64,000 bases of DNA from Daucus carota subsp. sativus (GCF_001625215.2 NC_030385.2:2411135-2475134), one strand, 5' to 3'; positions 12,255 through 24,390 are shown, numbered from the stretch's first letter. Made by a program: numbers and translations. The notes: a model not told the origin generated them from the sequence alone.

Positions 12255-13466
12255 ATGTCTCGTGCATTATATTATCTCCGGTTCTCCCGAAACATGTCGC
12301 TGTGGTCAATGAAGAAAGATCCAGATCTTGAATCAGCTTTATCACGAAATCGACGATGGATAGTAAACAATCAGATCAAGAACATAATATTACGATGTCC
12401 TAACCAGGTGGCATCAGTTAAGCTCCTTCAGAAAAAATTCAAGACTCTGGATCTTCAGGGAAAAGCTCTGAATTGGCTAAAGAAGTACCCCTGTTGCTTC
12501 GATGTTTATCTAGAAAATGATGAACTTTATTGCCAGTTGACAAAACGAATGATGTTTCTGGTAGAAGAGGAGGAATCTGTCAAAGATATGCAGGAAGGAG
12601 TCTATGTGGAGCGTCTAGCGAAGTTGTTGATGTTGAGCGTAAATCAGAGGCTTAGTGTCCTAAAATTGAATGTATTGAGAAGAAATTTTGGTCTTCCAGA
12701 TGATTATATAATCAGAATTATACCCAAGTTTCCTGAACTATTTCGAGTTGTTAATTATAGTGGCAGACGGAGTTCGATGGAGATTGAGCTTTTATCTTGG
12801 AATCCTAAACTAGCAATTTCTGCAATTGAAACTTCCTCTGAAAGACAGGGTATGGTGCCTTCTTATTCATGTTCATTGCCCTCTTCATGGGTCAAGTCTT
12901 GGGAAAGGTTTCATGAATTTAATTCAACCCCATATATTTCACCTTATTCAGATACCGGTGGTTTAGTGGAGGGATCAAAAGAAATGGATAAGAGAACGGT
13001 AGGTTTGGTTCATGAAATCCTCTCACTGACTTTGTGGAAAAAAATATCAATTATAAAGCTAGGTCATTTCAAAAGAGAATTCTGCTTACCGGAGAAATTA
13101 AATGGTCTGCTATTAAAGCATCCAGGTATATTCTATGTGTCGAACAGATATCAGATTTACACAGTTCTTCTTCGAAATGAATATAAAGGGTCAGAATTGA
13201 TTGACAAGGACCCTCTTGTAGTTGTGAAGGACAAATTTGGAGAATTGATGCAGGAGGGACTCCATGAGTACAACCGGAGGCACTATTTTCAGAATTTAGA
13301 AAAAAATAGGAAAAAGGGGATAATTCCTGTGAAACCTGAGAAAAGGATTGAGAAAATTAGCGAGATGACTGAACAGAACGATCAAGGAGGTGATCTAGGT
13401 GGTATCTTGGACCCAGAAGAAAGAAAGCGGTTTTATAGAGTTCTTTTTGATGATACATGTCCATAG
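12255..13466 (+). CDS. PORR-domain organelle RNA-binding protein
   Basis: 403-residue single-exon protein of the plant organelle RNA recognition (PORR, formerly DUF860) family, whose characterised members bind group II intron RNA and help splicing in chloroplasts or mitochondria. Family features: a basic N-terminus suited to organelle import (MSRALYYLRFSRNMSLW), then KDPDLESALSRNRRW, LLQKKFKTLDLQGKALNWLKKYP with CFDVY, LAKLLMLSVNQRLSVLKL, RRNFGLPDDYIIRIIPKFPELFRVVN, and later RTVGLVHEILSLTLWKK, KREFCLPEKLNGLLLKHPGIFYVSNR. The PORR domain spans about residues 15-340. The tail has EKRIEKISEM followed by acidic residues. An upstream spliced leader is possible. Mitochondrial targeting is inferred from composition only; the individual RNA target cannot be read from sequence. 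Confidence 0.9.
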   Translation: MSRALYYLRFSRNMSLWSMKKDPDLESALSRNRRWIVNNQIKNIILRCPNQVASVKLLQKKFKTLDLQGKALNWLKKYPCCFDVYLENDELYCQLTKRMMFLVEEEESVKDMQEGVYVERLAKLLMLSVNQRLSVLKLNVLRRNFGLPDDYIIRIIPKFPELFRVVNYSGRRSSMEIELLSWNPKLAISAIETSSERQGMVPSYSCSLPSSWVKSWERFHEFNSTPYISPYSDTGGLVEGSKEMDKRTVGLVHEILSLTLWKKISIIKLGHFKREFCLPEKLNGLLLKHPGIFYVSNRYQIYTVLLRNEYKGSELIDKDPLVVVKDKFGELMQEGLHEYNRRHYFQNLEKNRKKGIIPVKPEKRIEKISEMTEQNDQGGDLGGILDPEERKRFYRVLFDDTCP

Positions 13467-14786
13467 CCAGTGGTATGTAATTGTATCTCCTCGCTTTAAC
13501 AAATCTAACTTGCCTACCCTCAGAGTTAGTACTGAATGTATATTTAGGATGTCATCCAGATTATATATACACCGTCTCCTTGTTTCTTTTTTAACGTTTT
13601 TGTATAAAATATTTATGATATTCTTTCTTGTGCGATGAATTTACATTACTGCAATCAGCTTTAGCTGGATTGAATGTGTCCATTTTTACAACATGCACCA
13701 CATTGGTATCATTTAAAAAATTGTTATATGTTTTGTACAAACAAAATGTGGTATGTAATTTAACAAACAGGGCTGATAGAGTCGAGTGGTTGGACTGTGT
13801 GGAAACCTTTGTTGATTTCGCGTTACTTATGCCGGGCATATGCATGATTACCCAGGTAAGGTAGTTGAATTGTTGGTTAAAATCCATCGTGCTCAGGTAA
13901 ACTAGTTGAATTTGTTATATCTATTATACTAGAACATCAAATTTCCTGGAGCAAATTTATTCTATTTAAATAGACATTTACACCCCCTCCAAACCTATCT
14001 CCAGATCTGCACTAATCCATCACCCGCCTTTACCACTTCATCCTTCGGTACAAGACTCAAGTCTATTGCTTGAATAAGGTGAGCTTTGCATGGCTCTAGC
14101 ATCCGTGCCAATCTTAAAAAGGTGCAGAATCTTTTGACTTCATGTTTACCCCTTTTCATCTGCCTTCTCTTGCTACACTGGGAACACGAAAAATCACCCA
14201 TAAACCCTAATTACACAATGTCACCAGTCCAAAGGCATCTGCAATTTCTTATTCCTCGTATAGAGCAGGCTTAATAATATTTAATTAATATTGATTTAGA
14301 CGAGTCATGAGTTAGTGGGAATTGTTTGGAAAATATATCGCGTGTCTTTTTGTAATCAATTTTTACCCCTTGATTTAGCTTTACAGAATGCTTAAACGCT
14401 GTAGTTTAAACATGTGTTGATCTGATGATTTTCATCTACTCATTAGTCATTACCACCAGGTGAGTACAAGAAAATAGGGGAGATATTCTATCATTGTTAT
14501 GTTCTGTTGGCAACTTTGGAACTTGGCACATGGGCACTTCTTTAGGCTTGTAATAAGACAATCTCAAGGAGTTGTAGCTAGATTGTCTTTCTCTATGCAT
14601 TTTTTGTTTCCTTGTTGCGGCAAGACATGCTGATGCTTCTTGCTTACCACATCACTATTGGCGAGTACGGGATCTTCCTGATTCTAGTCAACTGATCTGA
14701 TGTTGAGTAGGTGTTTTATTAAAAAATCTAGGATATGATGTGTACAAAAACTGAAAGCGGTATAACTAGCATCAGGGCAAAAATTA
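13467..14786. other. Intergenic or UTR sequence, no gene assigned
   Basis: The first few hundred bases are probably PORR 3' UTR. A minus-strand frame at about 13995-14201 (containing LARMLEPCKAHLIQAIDLS) and a plus-strand frame at 13628-13864 are open but unrecognised and lack other support. Confidence 0.4.
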
Positions 14787-17181
14787 ATGTCAGATACTCA
14801 AAAAGAGAGGACACACAAGCACGAATTTCCACCACCATATGCTTCTGAACCATTGGATGGTAAGTATAGATCATGCTCTTAATTTGCCCACAATGTCTCA
14901 ACCTAAAACAAGCTTGTGTCTAACTATAGAATGGTTATGATACTAAATTTGGTCTTTTTGTCTCATTGTATGCAGGAGTTGAGACAATAAAGAATGCTTT
15001 ATATGTCAATGGCGTCCTGGACATTGCTATCACCATACTTACCTGGCTTGCCAGCTATTGTACGGTAAGTATGATAATTAAGCAAACTTAAATGAGAAAT
15101 TTTTAAAGCCTTAGTTGTATGTTCTGTGAAAGATATTAGTTTGATATATAAAATTGTAGTCATGTTCTAACCTAAGAAAATAGTTGGTGGTTGTCATTGG
15201 TTATTATTGATAGTTATAAATTTCCAATTCTATCATAAAGAACACCTGAATTGATGCTAATAAGCTATAGAGGTTTTGTGGTATTTTTAATAATGTATGT
15301 TTATTATATAAATTGTGTATCACAACTTCTTGTATTAAAGAGAAACCCTTGTAATTTTTTTTAATTGCTAGTGAACTTGAATTTGGTCTGAAACACAAGA
15401 AAAGAATCTATAACAAGGACAAGTCATGTAAATTTTCATATTTAACTTGTAATTTTTTTCAAGATTATGGGCTATTTAGGTTTTTGTGTGTAAAATGTGG
15501 TTACCCACCGACTTGCCCTTTGATACTACTATCATTTAGCTTCACAGTGGCTTAGTGTTGTTCATGTATAATATACAGTGGAAAGGTTAATTTCTTACAT
15601 TTCTGCAGCTGACGAGATGATGAGCATACATTTGATGTACAGTTTTTATATGCTATAATATTCTGTATATGGAACACTGTTATGGACTACTTTGTGTCTG
15701 ACCAAGGAGAAAGCGAGAGCCAATTAGTTTCTTTTCCAGGACTCAACAAAGAAATTGGTTACAGGTTTTGTTATATGTTTTGGCATTGTCCTGCCATCTG
15801 ACCAATTGTTTTGAAGTTAACTTATGTGTCCACCTCATATTATCTTCCTCAATGTTTTAAGCCCAATGAGTTGATTCTAACGGTCTAACCATTGCAAATG
15901 AGGTATAGAAAGGACTCTATTAAACTGGTCCATTGAAATGTTCTTACCATCTCTGTCTTGATAGCACTATATCTGTCACCATTAACGATTGTGGTATGTC
16001 TATGATTAAAATGGTCTATGCATTATTGTAATGATACTTTAACCACGCCATATATTCACATTTTAGTACTTTGCAGTAAGCTGATCATGTTTGGATGCCT
16101 TGCGCAGGTTGTGCAGTCGCACATGGTGAACCAGGTGACAAATAAATTACTCGAAAAGAAAATAGTGGAGAACAGTAATGAACAAGATTCAATTCAGGTG
16201 AGCTTGACCTTATACATGTATATAATAGTACAAATTTTTGCCTACTCTTTGCTATTATTCACCTACTTCACAACGATGGTCAGCATGAGTCGGCACTGTT
16301 GTTGCACATATAATGTAGAACAATTGAAGCTACATTACATTGGATTGGCACTCCGCAATACAGTATTACCTTTGTATATTTACTATTATCTATATCAGGA
16401 AATGAATTTTAAAGGACAACACAGTAACACCCAGGTATAAGATCATTATAAATTCGTTTTTCTGCTGTTGCTCACAATTTCCTGTCCAGAAAAAGATAAA
16501 AAAAAATCCTCCCCACTGCTCCTCTTTCTGTTGCTGTTAGTCCCTACCAAGTACCAATCTCACCATCTTAACTTACAGAAATTACTCTGTCATTCTGTTT
16601 CCAAGGATAAGGTATGTCTATATGTATCTATAATATACATATGCTTGTGTTTGTTTTCTTCATTAATCTATCTTCTCACATTTAAATTTTCTCTAAAAAT
16701 TAGGGATTCTCATAGCCATGATTAATTACCTGTATTTTTTAGGAGTTTTTGTTTCATGTATCTGCATCTCTGTATGTTTATAAATATACAAATTGGCTTG
16801 TATTCTGGACTTTTTTTTATTTATATTGGACGTGTCTAGGAAGGTTAATGAATTAAGTCAATTAAAAGATCTACCGACACAGGTGTGTGCCTTTTTCATT
16901 TTCTAATTATTTTGGGATTTCATCACTTTTTAAATATCTGATTAGTAAACAATGATTGACTTTCTAGTTAATATCAAATCTTGCAGGACCACTGTTTTTA
17001 CCACTAAAAGTTTAAACTTTTATCTTCTCTGATCAACAGCTTCCGTCCTTCCTTGGTAAGTGAATTTAAGAATTCTGCTAACTTTTGTGATAGAAATTAT
17101 AAGAAAATGATAAAATGCGATCTACATTGCTATGATTGTTTTGCTTGTGTTGGGAAATGGTATGTATTCCTTGCAGATTGA
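14787..17181 (+). CDS. Predicted eight-exon gene, 126-residue protein of unknown function
   Basis: Not a family I recognise. Joining eight pieces at good splice sites gives one continuous frame: 14787-14859, 14976-15064, 16108-16197, 16399-16434, 16579-16611, 16844-16882, 17040-17055, 17177-17181 (381 nt including TGA). Five consecutive junctions are phase 0, which is more regular than expected by chance. The protein starts MSDTQKERTHKHEFPPPYA and has one candidate hydrophobic segment (GVLDIAITILTWLASYC, about residues 37-53). It then has a hydrophilic, probably helical region (MVNQVTNKLLEKKIVENSNE), LSQLKDLPTQ, and ends LPSFLD. A small membrane-associated protein would fit, but that is inference. 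The small exons (16-39 nt) are the weak point; some may be wrong or alternative. Splice-site quality is good for exons 1-3 and moderate later. Confidence 0.45.
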
Positions 17182-18714
17182 TTAATTTATGGGGAACAAG
17201 TAGAGTTGCCGACAAGTTTAAAAGCTTGTAAGTTTTTCTTAGAGGGCGGCGTTTGAATAACAAAATTTATTTTAGCTTAGTTCTCTACCAATCTTTATGT
17301 TCTAACATTAAAGTTTATATTATTGAAAAATGACAAATTATTTTTTGTATCCTCAATATAAAACGATCACTTAAAGAAGTAAAGTAACAAGTTGATTGTA
17401 GCTTTGATCTCATTTTTAAACAATTACAAGATGAGCTGCCTTTCTTTCCGAGATCATTTGTTCTGTAAATTGTCCATATATCATATATTTCATATTTGTT
17501 TAATAATAATTTCACTTGAAATCTATATCTGTATGTGTGTGTCTGTGTGTGCACTTGAATTTTCTGGGCATGTGATTTTACCAGTCAATTTATATATATA
17601 TTTTTGGCATAATTGTTTGATATTTCAACTGATTTTCTTATCCTATCTATGTCATATTACCTATTTATTCATATCCGGATTTAGTTTGGTCCTTTGGTGT
17701 ACTGAAGTATTGTAGATCATGTTCATTCTAGCCACAAACTGTTAATTGGGTACACTTGTTTAACAGCTTGTGCATCCCACTGCTAAATTGACCATTTACT
17801 GAATACTAGAAACATACAAAAAGTTTTTTTATAAGCAACAAACATCTAGCCATACGTTAATCAAGACATATTACAGATCAAAGTCCCTTGATCATCACAT
17901 ATCCTGTATTTCTATTTTGTTGAGATATTTACATAGGCATGCCAAAAGTTGCAGACATCAGAGCTGCCCGATCACCCTAATTTTCTATATTAATATAAAA
18001 TTTACAATAATAAGTATTGCAATACATACATATGAAATATAAACGCAAAAACAAAGCACACAAATGTTTTCCTACCTGATCTTTTTTATGTGCGTAGATA
18101 CTATATAACCTTATCATCATCTACAATAATCCTTCTCATTTTCAATTAATTAGTCTATGTTAGAGTTTAGAATATTAGTGATACATTAATTATTGTTTAT
18201 TTGCATCTGTTTTTAATGTTTTTAAATCTATTTAGAGCAACTCCAACGCTTTCAACCTGTTAGCTAAAAGAGCCCAGCTGGCTTTAAACAGTAAGAGATA
18301 TAGCTATCCTCCCTCCTCTGCACAATTCCAACCACAACCTCCTGTTAGCTAAATTTTTAGCTATCAAGAATTGAGCCGCTACTTCTGTTGATTGCAAAGC
18401 CCATCTTCTAAACCTGCCATCTCATCTCCCACTCGTTTCCTCTCATCGCTGCTACTCTCTCCCTCTGCTTCTTCTGTCTGCTACTTCTACATCAGTTTTA
18501 TCGTAAAGGTATGCTTTCATCTTTAAACAGTTTGATTGTATATCAAATTATGGTTTAATCCTTTTACAAGCAATTTGATCTGTAGAACACAATTTGGTAT
18601 CATCTGCTTTTTATGTGATCAATAAAACAAAAATCATTCTACTATGGCAAAAGACATGTTCTGCTTTTTCAGCAATGTTTTTGTTATTCATAATCTTGTG
18701 TTCTAGTTATAGAA
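17182..18714. other. Intergenic, no gene recognised
   Basis: AT-rich sequence. At about 18233 the motif GAGCAACTCCAACGC follows TTTA. Such starts are common at PIF/Harbinger-like ends just upstream of ORF1-type genes, but no matching right end was found. A spliced 5' leader for the pseudogene downstream could run from about 18430 to 18510, ending at a GTATG donor. Confidence 0.4.
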
Positions 18715-19367
18715 ATGGAAGGGACATTCACATCTTTTCTTAACGAAGGAACATATTCAGAATTTGAGGACATGGTTTTTACTCAACCACCCCCTCAATC
18801 CCAATCCCAAACAGAACAACAGGCTTCAGAACAAAACAAAAATGGCAAGAGGTCAAAGAATTTTTTAATTGAGGAGGATATGTGGCTAATTTCGGCTTGG
18901 CTAAATGTTAGCATCAATCCCGTACAAGGTAACAGTCAAACACATAAGTGTTATTGGGATAGGATTTGGACTTATTTTGAGGAAAATAAAGAAGGCATAG
19001 CAAGTGATCGAACTGCTAATTGATTGTGTAATCGGTGGTGCACAATCAATGAAAAAGTGGCCAAGTTTATTGGAATCTGAAATCAAATCATCAAAAGAAA
19101 CCAGAGTGGATTACGTGAGCAAGATAAGGTACTGGTTATATAATTTAGTTTATGCTATCTTGGGGTGTGCTGATATTTGAAATGTTTGAATTTAGGGCAA
19201 AAATTTTATTAGCTGCTGTATCTGTTGTCCAATACATAGCTATCAATGTACCTGAATGTGGTACATTAGAATAGAGGAGAAGAATTTAAATAGTGGGATG
19301 GAGTTGCCACACGGCAGTTCCCGTTGGCAGGCGTTTATGTCATTGCTTACATGTCTGTTAAGGTTTA

Positions 19368-19946
19368 GTAAGTAATGTGAGGCAGGGAACCCTTTGCTAT
19401 AAATATATTTTATGGCCAGAATGTAGTTTGAGAATAGAATAATTGTTAGAATTTTCACCAACACAGATGGGACTTGGGAGAAGTATTTACAGTGACAGAC
19501 TAGTGTGGATAAGGAGTTGGCGCCCTACATGCTTAATTGGAACTTGTTGTGTGGTGTCTCTTTTCAAGGTCTTTCTGCTAGCCAAGCAGACATCAGTCAC
19601 AACTATGTTTTCTTTTATTTACCAAGATTTGCATGACGTTCTAACCCTTTGCTATAAATATATTTTATGGCCAGAATGTAGTTAAGGTTGAGTAAGTAAT
19701 GTGAGGCAGGGAACCCTTTGCTATAAATATATTTTATGGCCAGAATGTAGTTTGAGGATAGAATAATTGTTAGAATTCTCACTAACACAGATGGGAGAAG
19801 TATTTACAGTGACAGACTAGTGTGGATAAAGAGTTGGCACCCTACATGCTTAATTGGAACTTGTTGTGTGGTGTCTCTTTTCAAGGTCTTTCTGCAGTCA
19901 CAACTACATTTTCTTGTATTTACCAAGATTCGCATGAAGTTCTAAC
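19368..19946 (+). repeat. Imperfect tandem duplication inside the pseudogene intron
   Basis: About 280 bases (19368-19648: GTAAGTAATGTGAGGCAGGG through the CTTTCTGC and ACCAAGATT motifs to GTTCTAAC) recur at about 19692-19946 with small deletions. A third short copy of the CCCTTTGCTATAAATATATT block lies at 19645-19683. The copies are highly similar, so the duplication looks recent. Confidence 0.85.
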
Positions 19947-19947
19947 A

Positions 19948-19969
19948 CCCCCCCCCCCCCCCCCCCCCC
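19948..19969 (+). repeat. Poly(C) tract, 22 nt
   Basis: Uninterrupted C run at the right edge of the tandem duplication, next to the GTTCTAACA motif. Confidence 0.9.
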
Positions 19970-21450
19970 AAAATCTTATTATCTTGGTGATGATGTATTA
20001 AGTAATCTGAATTTTGGCATGGACCTAGATTAGTGCTCCTTCTGTTTGTTATTGCAGAGGTTGCGGAACCAATTTTTTTCCATACCAGGTGTGGATACTA
20101 GGCTCTCTGAGGGATATATCGTTCTTTTGTTTCTTTTGCCTTCTTATTTTTTGTTATGTTGTAATCTAGCTGTTTGATCATTCAAGACGTCTCTGCTAGT
20201 TCTAAGCAGACATTAGTCACATCTATATGTCATCTTTTTCTTCAAAAAACCGAGATATGAGTTATGTTGTACTAGTCTTTTTTTCTTTGTTATATTGTGA
20301 TCCTGCTGATGATGTATTTAGTAATCTGAATTTGGGCATGAGCTTGCTAGACTGGTGCTCCTCCTGCGTGTTATTGCAGTAGTTGAGGAACCATGATATA
20401 ATCCATGCCAGGTGGATACTAGGCTCTCTGAGGGATAAATTGCTTTTTTATTTCTTCAAGTTTTCTGTGTTCTCTTTGTTGCAATTTAGGTGTTTGATCA
20501 TTCAAGGCTTTTCTGCTAGTTCTAATATACCCATTTATGTTGGTTTTTTCTTTCTTCTAAATACTTGATATATGTCTGATAGTAGGTATGTCTGTTTGCG
20601 ACATACAGAATATATCTGGTGTCAGGTATCCACCAGGTCACAATGTGATATAAGTTACAATAGCTAAATCTTGACAGTTATCCCCTGGTTCTGTCACGCG
20701 GACAAATATTTGCTTACTTAAAGTGAATTGATTTATTCAGAACCCATATGTTTGTAGTTGCTGCGTTTAGTGCTTAATAAATACCACTGATACTGCTTTA
20801 TGACTGCAATACTTAATGAGGTGGAGTAATTGTTTAGATTTTGTTCTATTTCTTATGCAGATAGACGAAGCACTAAAGATGTACTAGGATGTAATGAACG
20901 AGAAGTTTATGTTCATGCATCACTGGAATGCATAGCGGTTTGCACCAAAGTATCAAGCTAGTATGGACAAAAAAAAGGCAGCTAAGGACAGAGATGCGTC
21001 TTCACAGTCTATCTACAGTCAAGTTCCTGCAAGCCTAGAATCTGATGAGAGGATGGAACGACCAATTGAAAGGAAAGCTGCAAAGAAGTTAAAAAGAGCA
21101 GCAAATGAAGCAACGAATGAGGAAAGTTTGGAACTTCTTAAAACAAGGCAGAAAGATGCATTGGCGATTGCTTCTTCAAGGAGTGAATTGGCTAACATGA
21201 GCTTGCACTTACAAAAGGAAATGCATTGGCTGCATTGGCTATTGCTTCTTCAAGGAGTGAATCGGTTTACATGAGCTTGCAATTACAAAAGGAAATAATG
21301 AAAAGTCCAAAGGAGGAACTAAAGCTCGGGTTAGCGAAAGAGGAGAGGGAAAGACAGGAGCGGGAAAAGCAGGTTTACGAAGCGTCTTTCATGACAATGA
21401 ACCCCAGTAAGATGCTACTGGATCAAGCAAAATATCATGATTCTCTTTAA

Positions 21451-22489
21451 GCTGGGATCATGAAATTTTTTATTTCTTATGTGTGTACCTGCCTCTAATT
21501 TGCGACTACTGTGTACAAGACTTTTAATTTTATCATTTTAATTTGTATAGACAATTATGATTTATGAAAGCAAATCATGTAGAAATACATGACAAATATT
21601 ACGTAATAAATATGAATATGAATTAAAATTTCATCCTCAGGACAAACCCTAAACCCAGAACACTCGGGTTTGACTTTGGCAAGTATTTAAACACATACTT
21701 ATTTGTAAGGTATAGAGTATAAGTCTAAATTGTCAAAAAAAAGAAAAAGAACAAATATTTAATTCATGTCCCAACCATGAAGCTGCGTCAAAGATGCTCC
21801 ACTGCAGAATCTAAATGGATAATATTGATATATCATGCTCAATTTATTTTCAGGTTGGAAACCTCTTTTTATCACAGTTTCAAAATGTGCTACTTGACAG
21901 CTTGATTTACAATTAATTCTAATAATCAAAATGTATTTTCAAAACTAATCTAATAAATAAAATATTATTTTTATTTTAATAATCTGATTATTATCCCGAT
22001 TAATCATTCCAACTAATTGCCGATTATCCAATTAATCCTAAATGATTTTCCATTGATTAATTTCGATTTTACTTTTTACGAAACTGCTTTTAATATATAT
22101 TAATCAACCTATAATCGCTGGATATGATTCTCCCCGATTTATTTATCTCATTTTCAGTAAATTTATTAGAATTCCATTTATAATCAATAACAAATTTTAT
22201 ATAATTTTAAAGTATAATAATTTAAATTTTTAAACACTTGTGTTTTTAAGTTATTGCATGCAAGTCCCGGCGGTCAACTTGATAAAAGACACATAAATTA
22301 AAATACTACTTCCCTGAATTGTATAATACTCATATAAATAATAATTTCATATTTTATTTTTAAATTTTCTTTTTCTGAATGAATATTTACGTGAGTTGAT
22401 ATATGTGCTATGATACCGAAAAAAAGGTACATAAATAATACTAACTTTTATTCATGGAGTTTTAAGACATATATACACAGCCATTATAT
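21451..22489. other. Intergenic, no gene recognised
   Basis: AT-rich sequence with repeated AATTAATC/GATTAATT-type motifs around 21900-22100. No reading frame or RNA gene recognised. The right edge is the exopolygalacturonase 3' flank. Confidence 0.5.
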
Positions 22490-24261
22490 TTACATATATG
22501 CAAGCATCATAGAGGGATCTAATCTTTGCGGACAAGCATGAGGATTTTGTGGGCCGACATACAATATACGAGGAGCATTTGAGCACGCAGAAACTGCTCT
22601 GGTTCCATCTTGGAAACTCAAGTTGATGTTATTGAGCTCAATATCAGAACATGGGTTACTGCTGCTGCAATTCAAATTTACTGCAATTTTCGAAGCTGAT
22701 GTTCCTGAAATTCCTATGAACTTGATATCCTTAACTTGAACGTGCGAATTTCCCTGAAAGATAACAAATATTTAGTCGGAAATCAATAACAAGATACTCC
22801 CTCTGTCTCAAAATAACAGTCGTTTTGACTTTTCACGAGTAAAAAGTCAAAGTGACTCTTATTATGGGACAGATAGAGTATGAGAGTCGTGAGAGATGAC
22901 ATACACTGCAATCACGCCTTCCACCACAATAATGTTGATCGATAATAATCGGATTGTGTGCTCTATCCATTATAATGTCTTGGAAAGTAACATCAGCAAC
23001 AGAGAGTGGAAAGGTGGAATTCCATGTCTTGATTCTGACACCGTTCTGTGTTAACCTAATTGTGCAGTTTAGTACTTTAACACCGAACACATTTTGATCC
23101 GTCGCCAACTTGCCAATGCTCCCAATGCTGATGCCGTGGCCAGGGCCACAATTGACTCGGGTGATGTTAATGTTTGTCGTTCCAGGCCCCATGGATATGC
23201 AATCGTCTCCGGTGCCAATGTTGGAATCCTGAATGTTGACGAAGTTGATGTTTCCAGTATGAATTCCGTCAGTGTTTGGGCTATCAGCAGGTGCTGTTAT
23301 TGTAATGTTGTTGACAGTTACGTGGTCGCCGTCTTCTATTTTCATTTGAAAGCCTTTGCTGTTGAGTAACTTTACGTTCTGGACTAATGAATTGTTCACC
23401 TTCGTCAACACTACTGACTGTAAGTTCAAAAAACAAGAATAAATTTATTCAGCAATCTCGTGAAATAAAGAGTTCATCTTTGTAAAAATAGGTTAAAGTC
23501 AATTGATACTTAACGGCTGTGCTAACTGCAGTTACCTAAATCCAAGTTTTTATCAGTTCAGTTAGTTGCCTGCAATTAAATCTAGTTTTGTGATTCGTTT
23601 CCAAGTTTTTTGAGTTCAGTGACCAAACTGCAAGTTGACCATGAATTCAGTGATCTTTTTGCCTATTAACCCCTGCAAAAATTATTTGAAAATATTTTCT
23701 GTAGAAATTATGCAGAAAAATTACAGAACTTACGGGGCTAAGTCGTGATGAGCATGATGGAACATTGCTGCAAGTGCTGAAGTTCCAAGCAGAAGGTCCT
23801 TGGCCGTCAAATGTACCACTTCCTTGGATTGTCAAGCCATTGATATTCTTGAAATTTATCCAATAATGCTCAGTAGATTTTCCCTGGGGAGCCTGAATAA
23901 CTGCATTTACCGTAAAACTAACTTGACCTTTGCACGGTCCTTCAAACTGAATGGTTTTTAGCAGATAGGTTCCGTCCACTATCTGCATTGTCCCTCCTGA
24001 TTGGCATGCTTTTGTCCATGTAGCTAGAAACGCCTTCAACCAAAACAAGAAGAAAATATGAATGTCTGTCAGCTGATCAGTCGAGGTTCAGGACGAGAAA
24101 TCAATATCATTAAAACTTACATTGGTGTTGTCAGTTTTGCCATCCCCAACTGCACCAGAAGCTCTCACATCAAAGAGACCACCCTGGCTACAAACTTGGC
24201 TCATAAATTCAACCATAAACACCAACAACACAGCCTTAGAAAATAATGAACTTAATCCCAT
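22490..24261 (-). CDS. Exopolygalacturonase (GH28), four exons
   Basis: Hydrolyses alpha-1,4-galacturonide bonds of de-esterified pectin in the cell wall; the sequence resembles plant exopolygalacturonases, many of them pollen-expressed. Exons in transcript order are 24261-24121, 24033-23734, 23417-22905 and 22753-22490, all phase 0, totalling 405 residues, normal for the family. It has an N-terminal signal peptide (MGLSSLFSKAVLLVFMVEFM, cleavage near residue 26). The GH28 signatures are all present: SPNTDG (about 193-198), TGDDCIS with the catalytic Asp pair (about 216-222), GPGHGISIGS (about 239-247) and RIK (about 275-277). Cysteines near the C-terminus (NCSSSNPCSD, ACSNAP) match expected disulfides. 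No stops or frameshifts. The last intron is nearly filled by a Stowaway MITE. Confidence 0.93.
22797..22878. mobile_element. 82-bp Stowaway MITE in exopolygalacturonase intron 3
   Basis: The left end CTCCCTCTGTCTCAAAATAA and the right end (reverse complement CTCTATCTGTCCCATAATAA) are inverted repeats flanked by TA. The element occupies more than half of the 148-bp intron (22757-22904) and leaves splice sites untouched. Confidence 0.8.
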
Positions 24262-24344
24262 AGTTATCAGTATGTCTTTATCTATAATCCTTATTCTTGT
24301 TATCACAGTATGGAATATATGCATGGTAATGCAATTTATGCATG

Positions 24345-24352
24345 TATTTATA
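24345..24352 (-). promoter_or_regulatory. Probable TATA box of the exopolygalacturonase gene
   Basis: TATAAATA on the minus strand about 85 bases upstream of the start codon, a usual distance once a short leader is allowed. Confidence 0.55.
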
Positions 24353-24390
24353 CTTGCAATGGTGACTGGATTATAGTAATCCATCGAATG

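Larger units (their letters stand above)
18715..21450 (+). pseudogene. NAM-associated C-terminal / Harbinger ORF1-like gene, decayed
   Basis: Exon 1 (18715 to about 19127) encodes the SANT/Myb-like part of plant proteins annotated as NAM-associated or GST-T3-like: EEDMWLISAWLNVSINPVQG, CYWDRIWTYFEENK, then after a stop NRWCTINEKVAKF. In-frame stops occur at 19021-19023 and 19078-19080. Exon 2 begins after TTATGCAG at about 20861 and encodes IDEALKMY, DVMNEKFMFMHHWNA, RFAPKYQAS with stops inside. The C-terminal NAM-associated coiled coil follows (RPIERKAAKKLKRAANE and KEELKLGLAKEERERQER). A tandem duplication of about 75 bp near 21157-21297 (the ALAIASSRSE unit twice) shifts the frame. Relatives pair with PIF/Harbinger transposases or are domesticated host genes. 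With at least four stops and a frameshift this copy is not functional. Confidence 0.75.

Noticed and set aside
13995..14201. Minus-strand 68-codon frame with LARMLEPCKAHLIQAIDLS
   Set aside because: Open and somewhat coding-like, but no family match, promoter or splice context; left unannotated.
22833..22904. Continuation of exopolygalacturonase exon 3 past its donor site (VCHLSRL...)
   Set aside because: Read-through enters the intronic MITE; the GTATGT donor at 22904 and the downstream GNSHVQV exon show it is intron.
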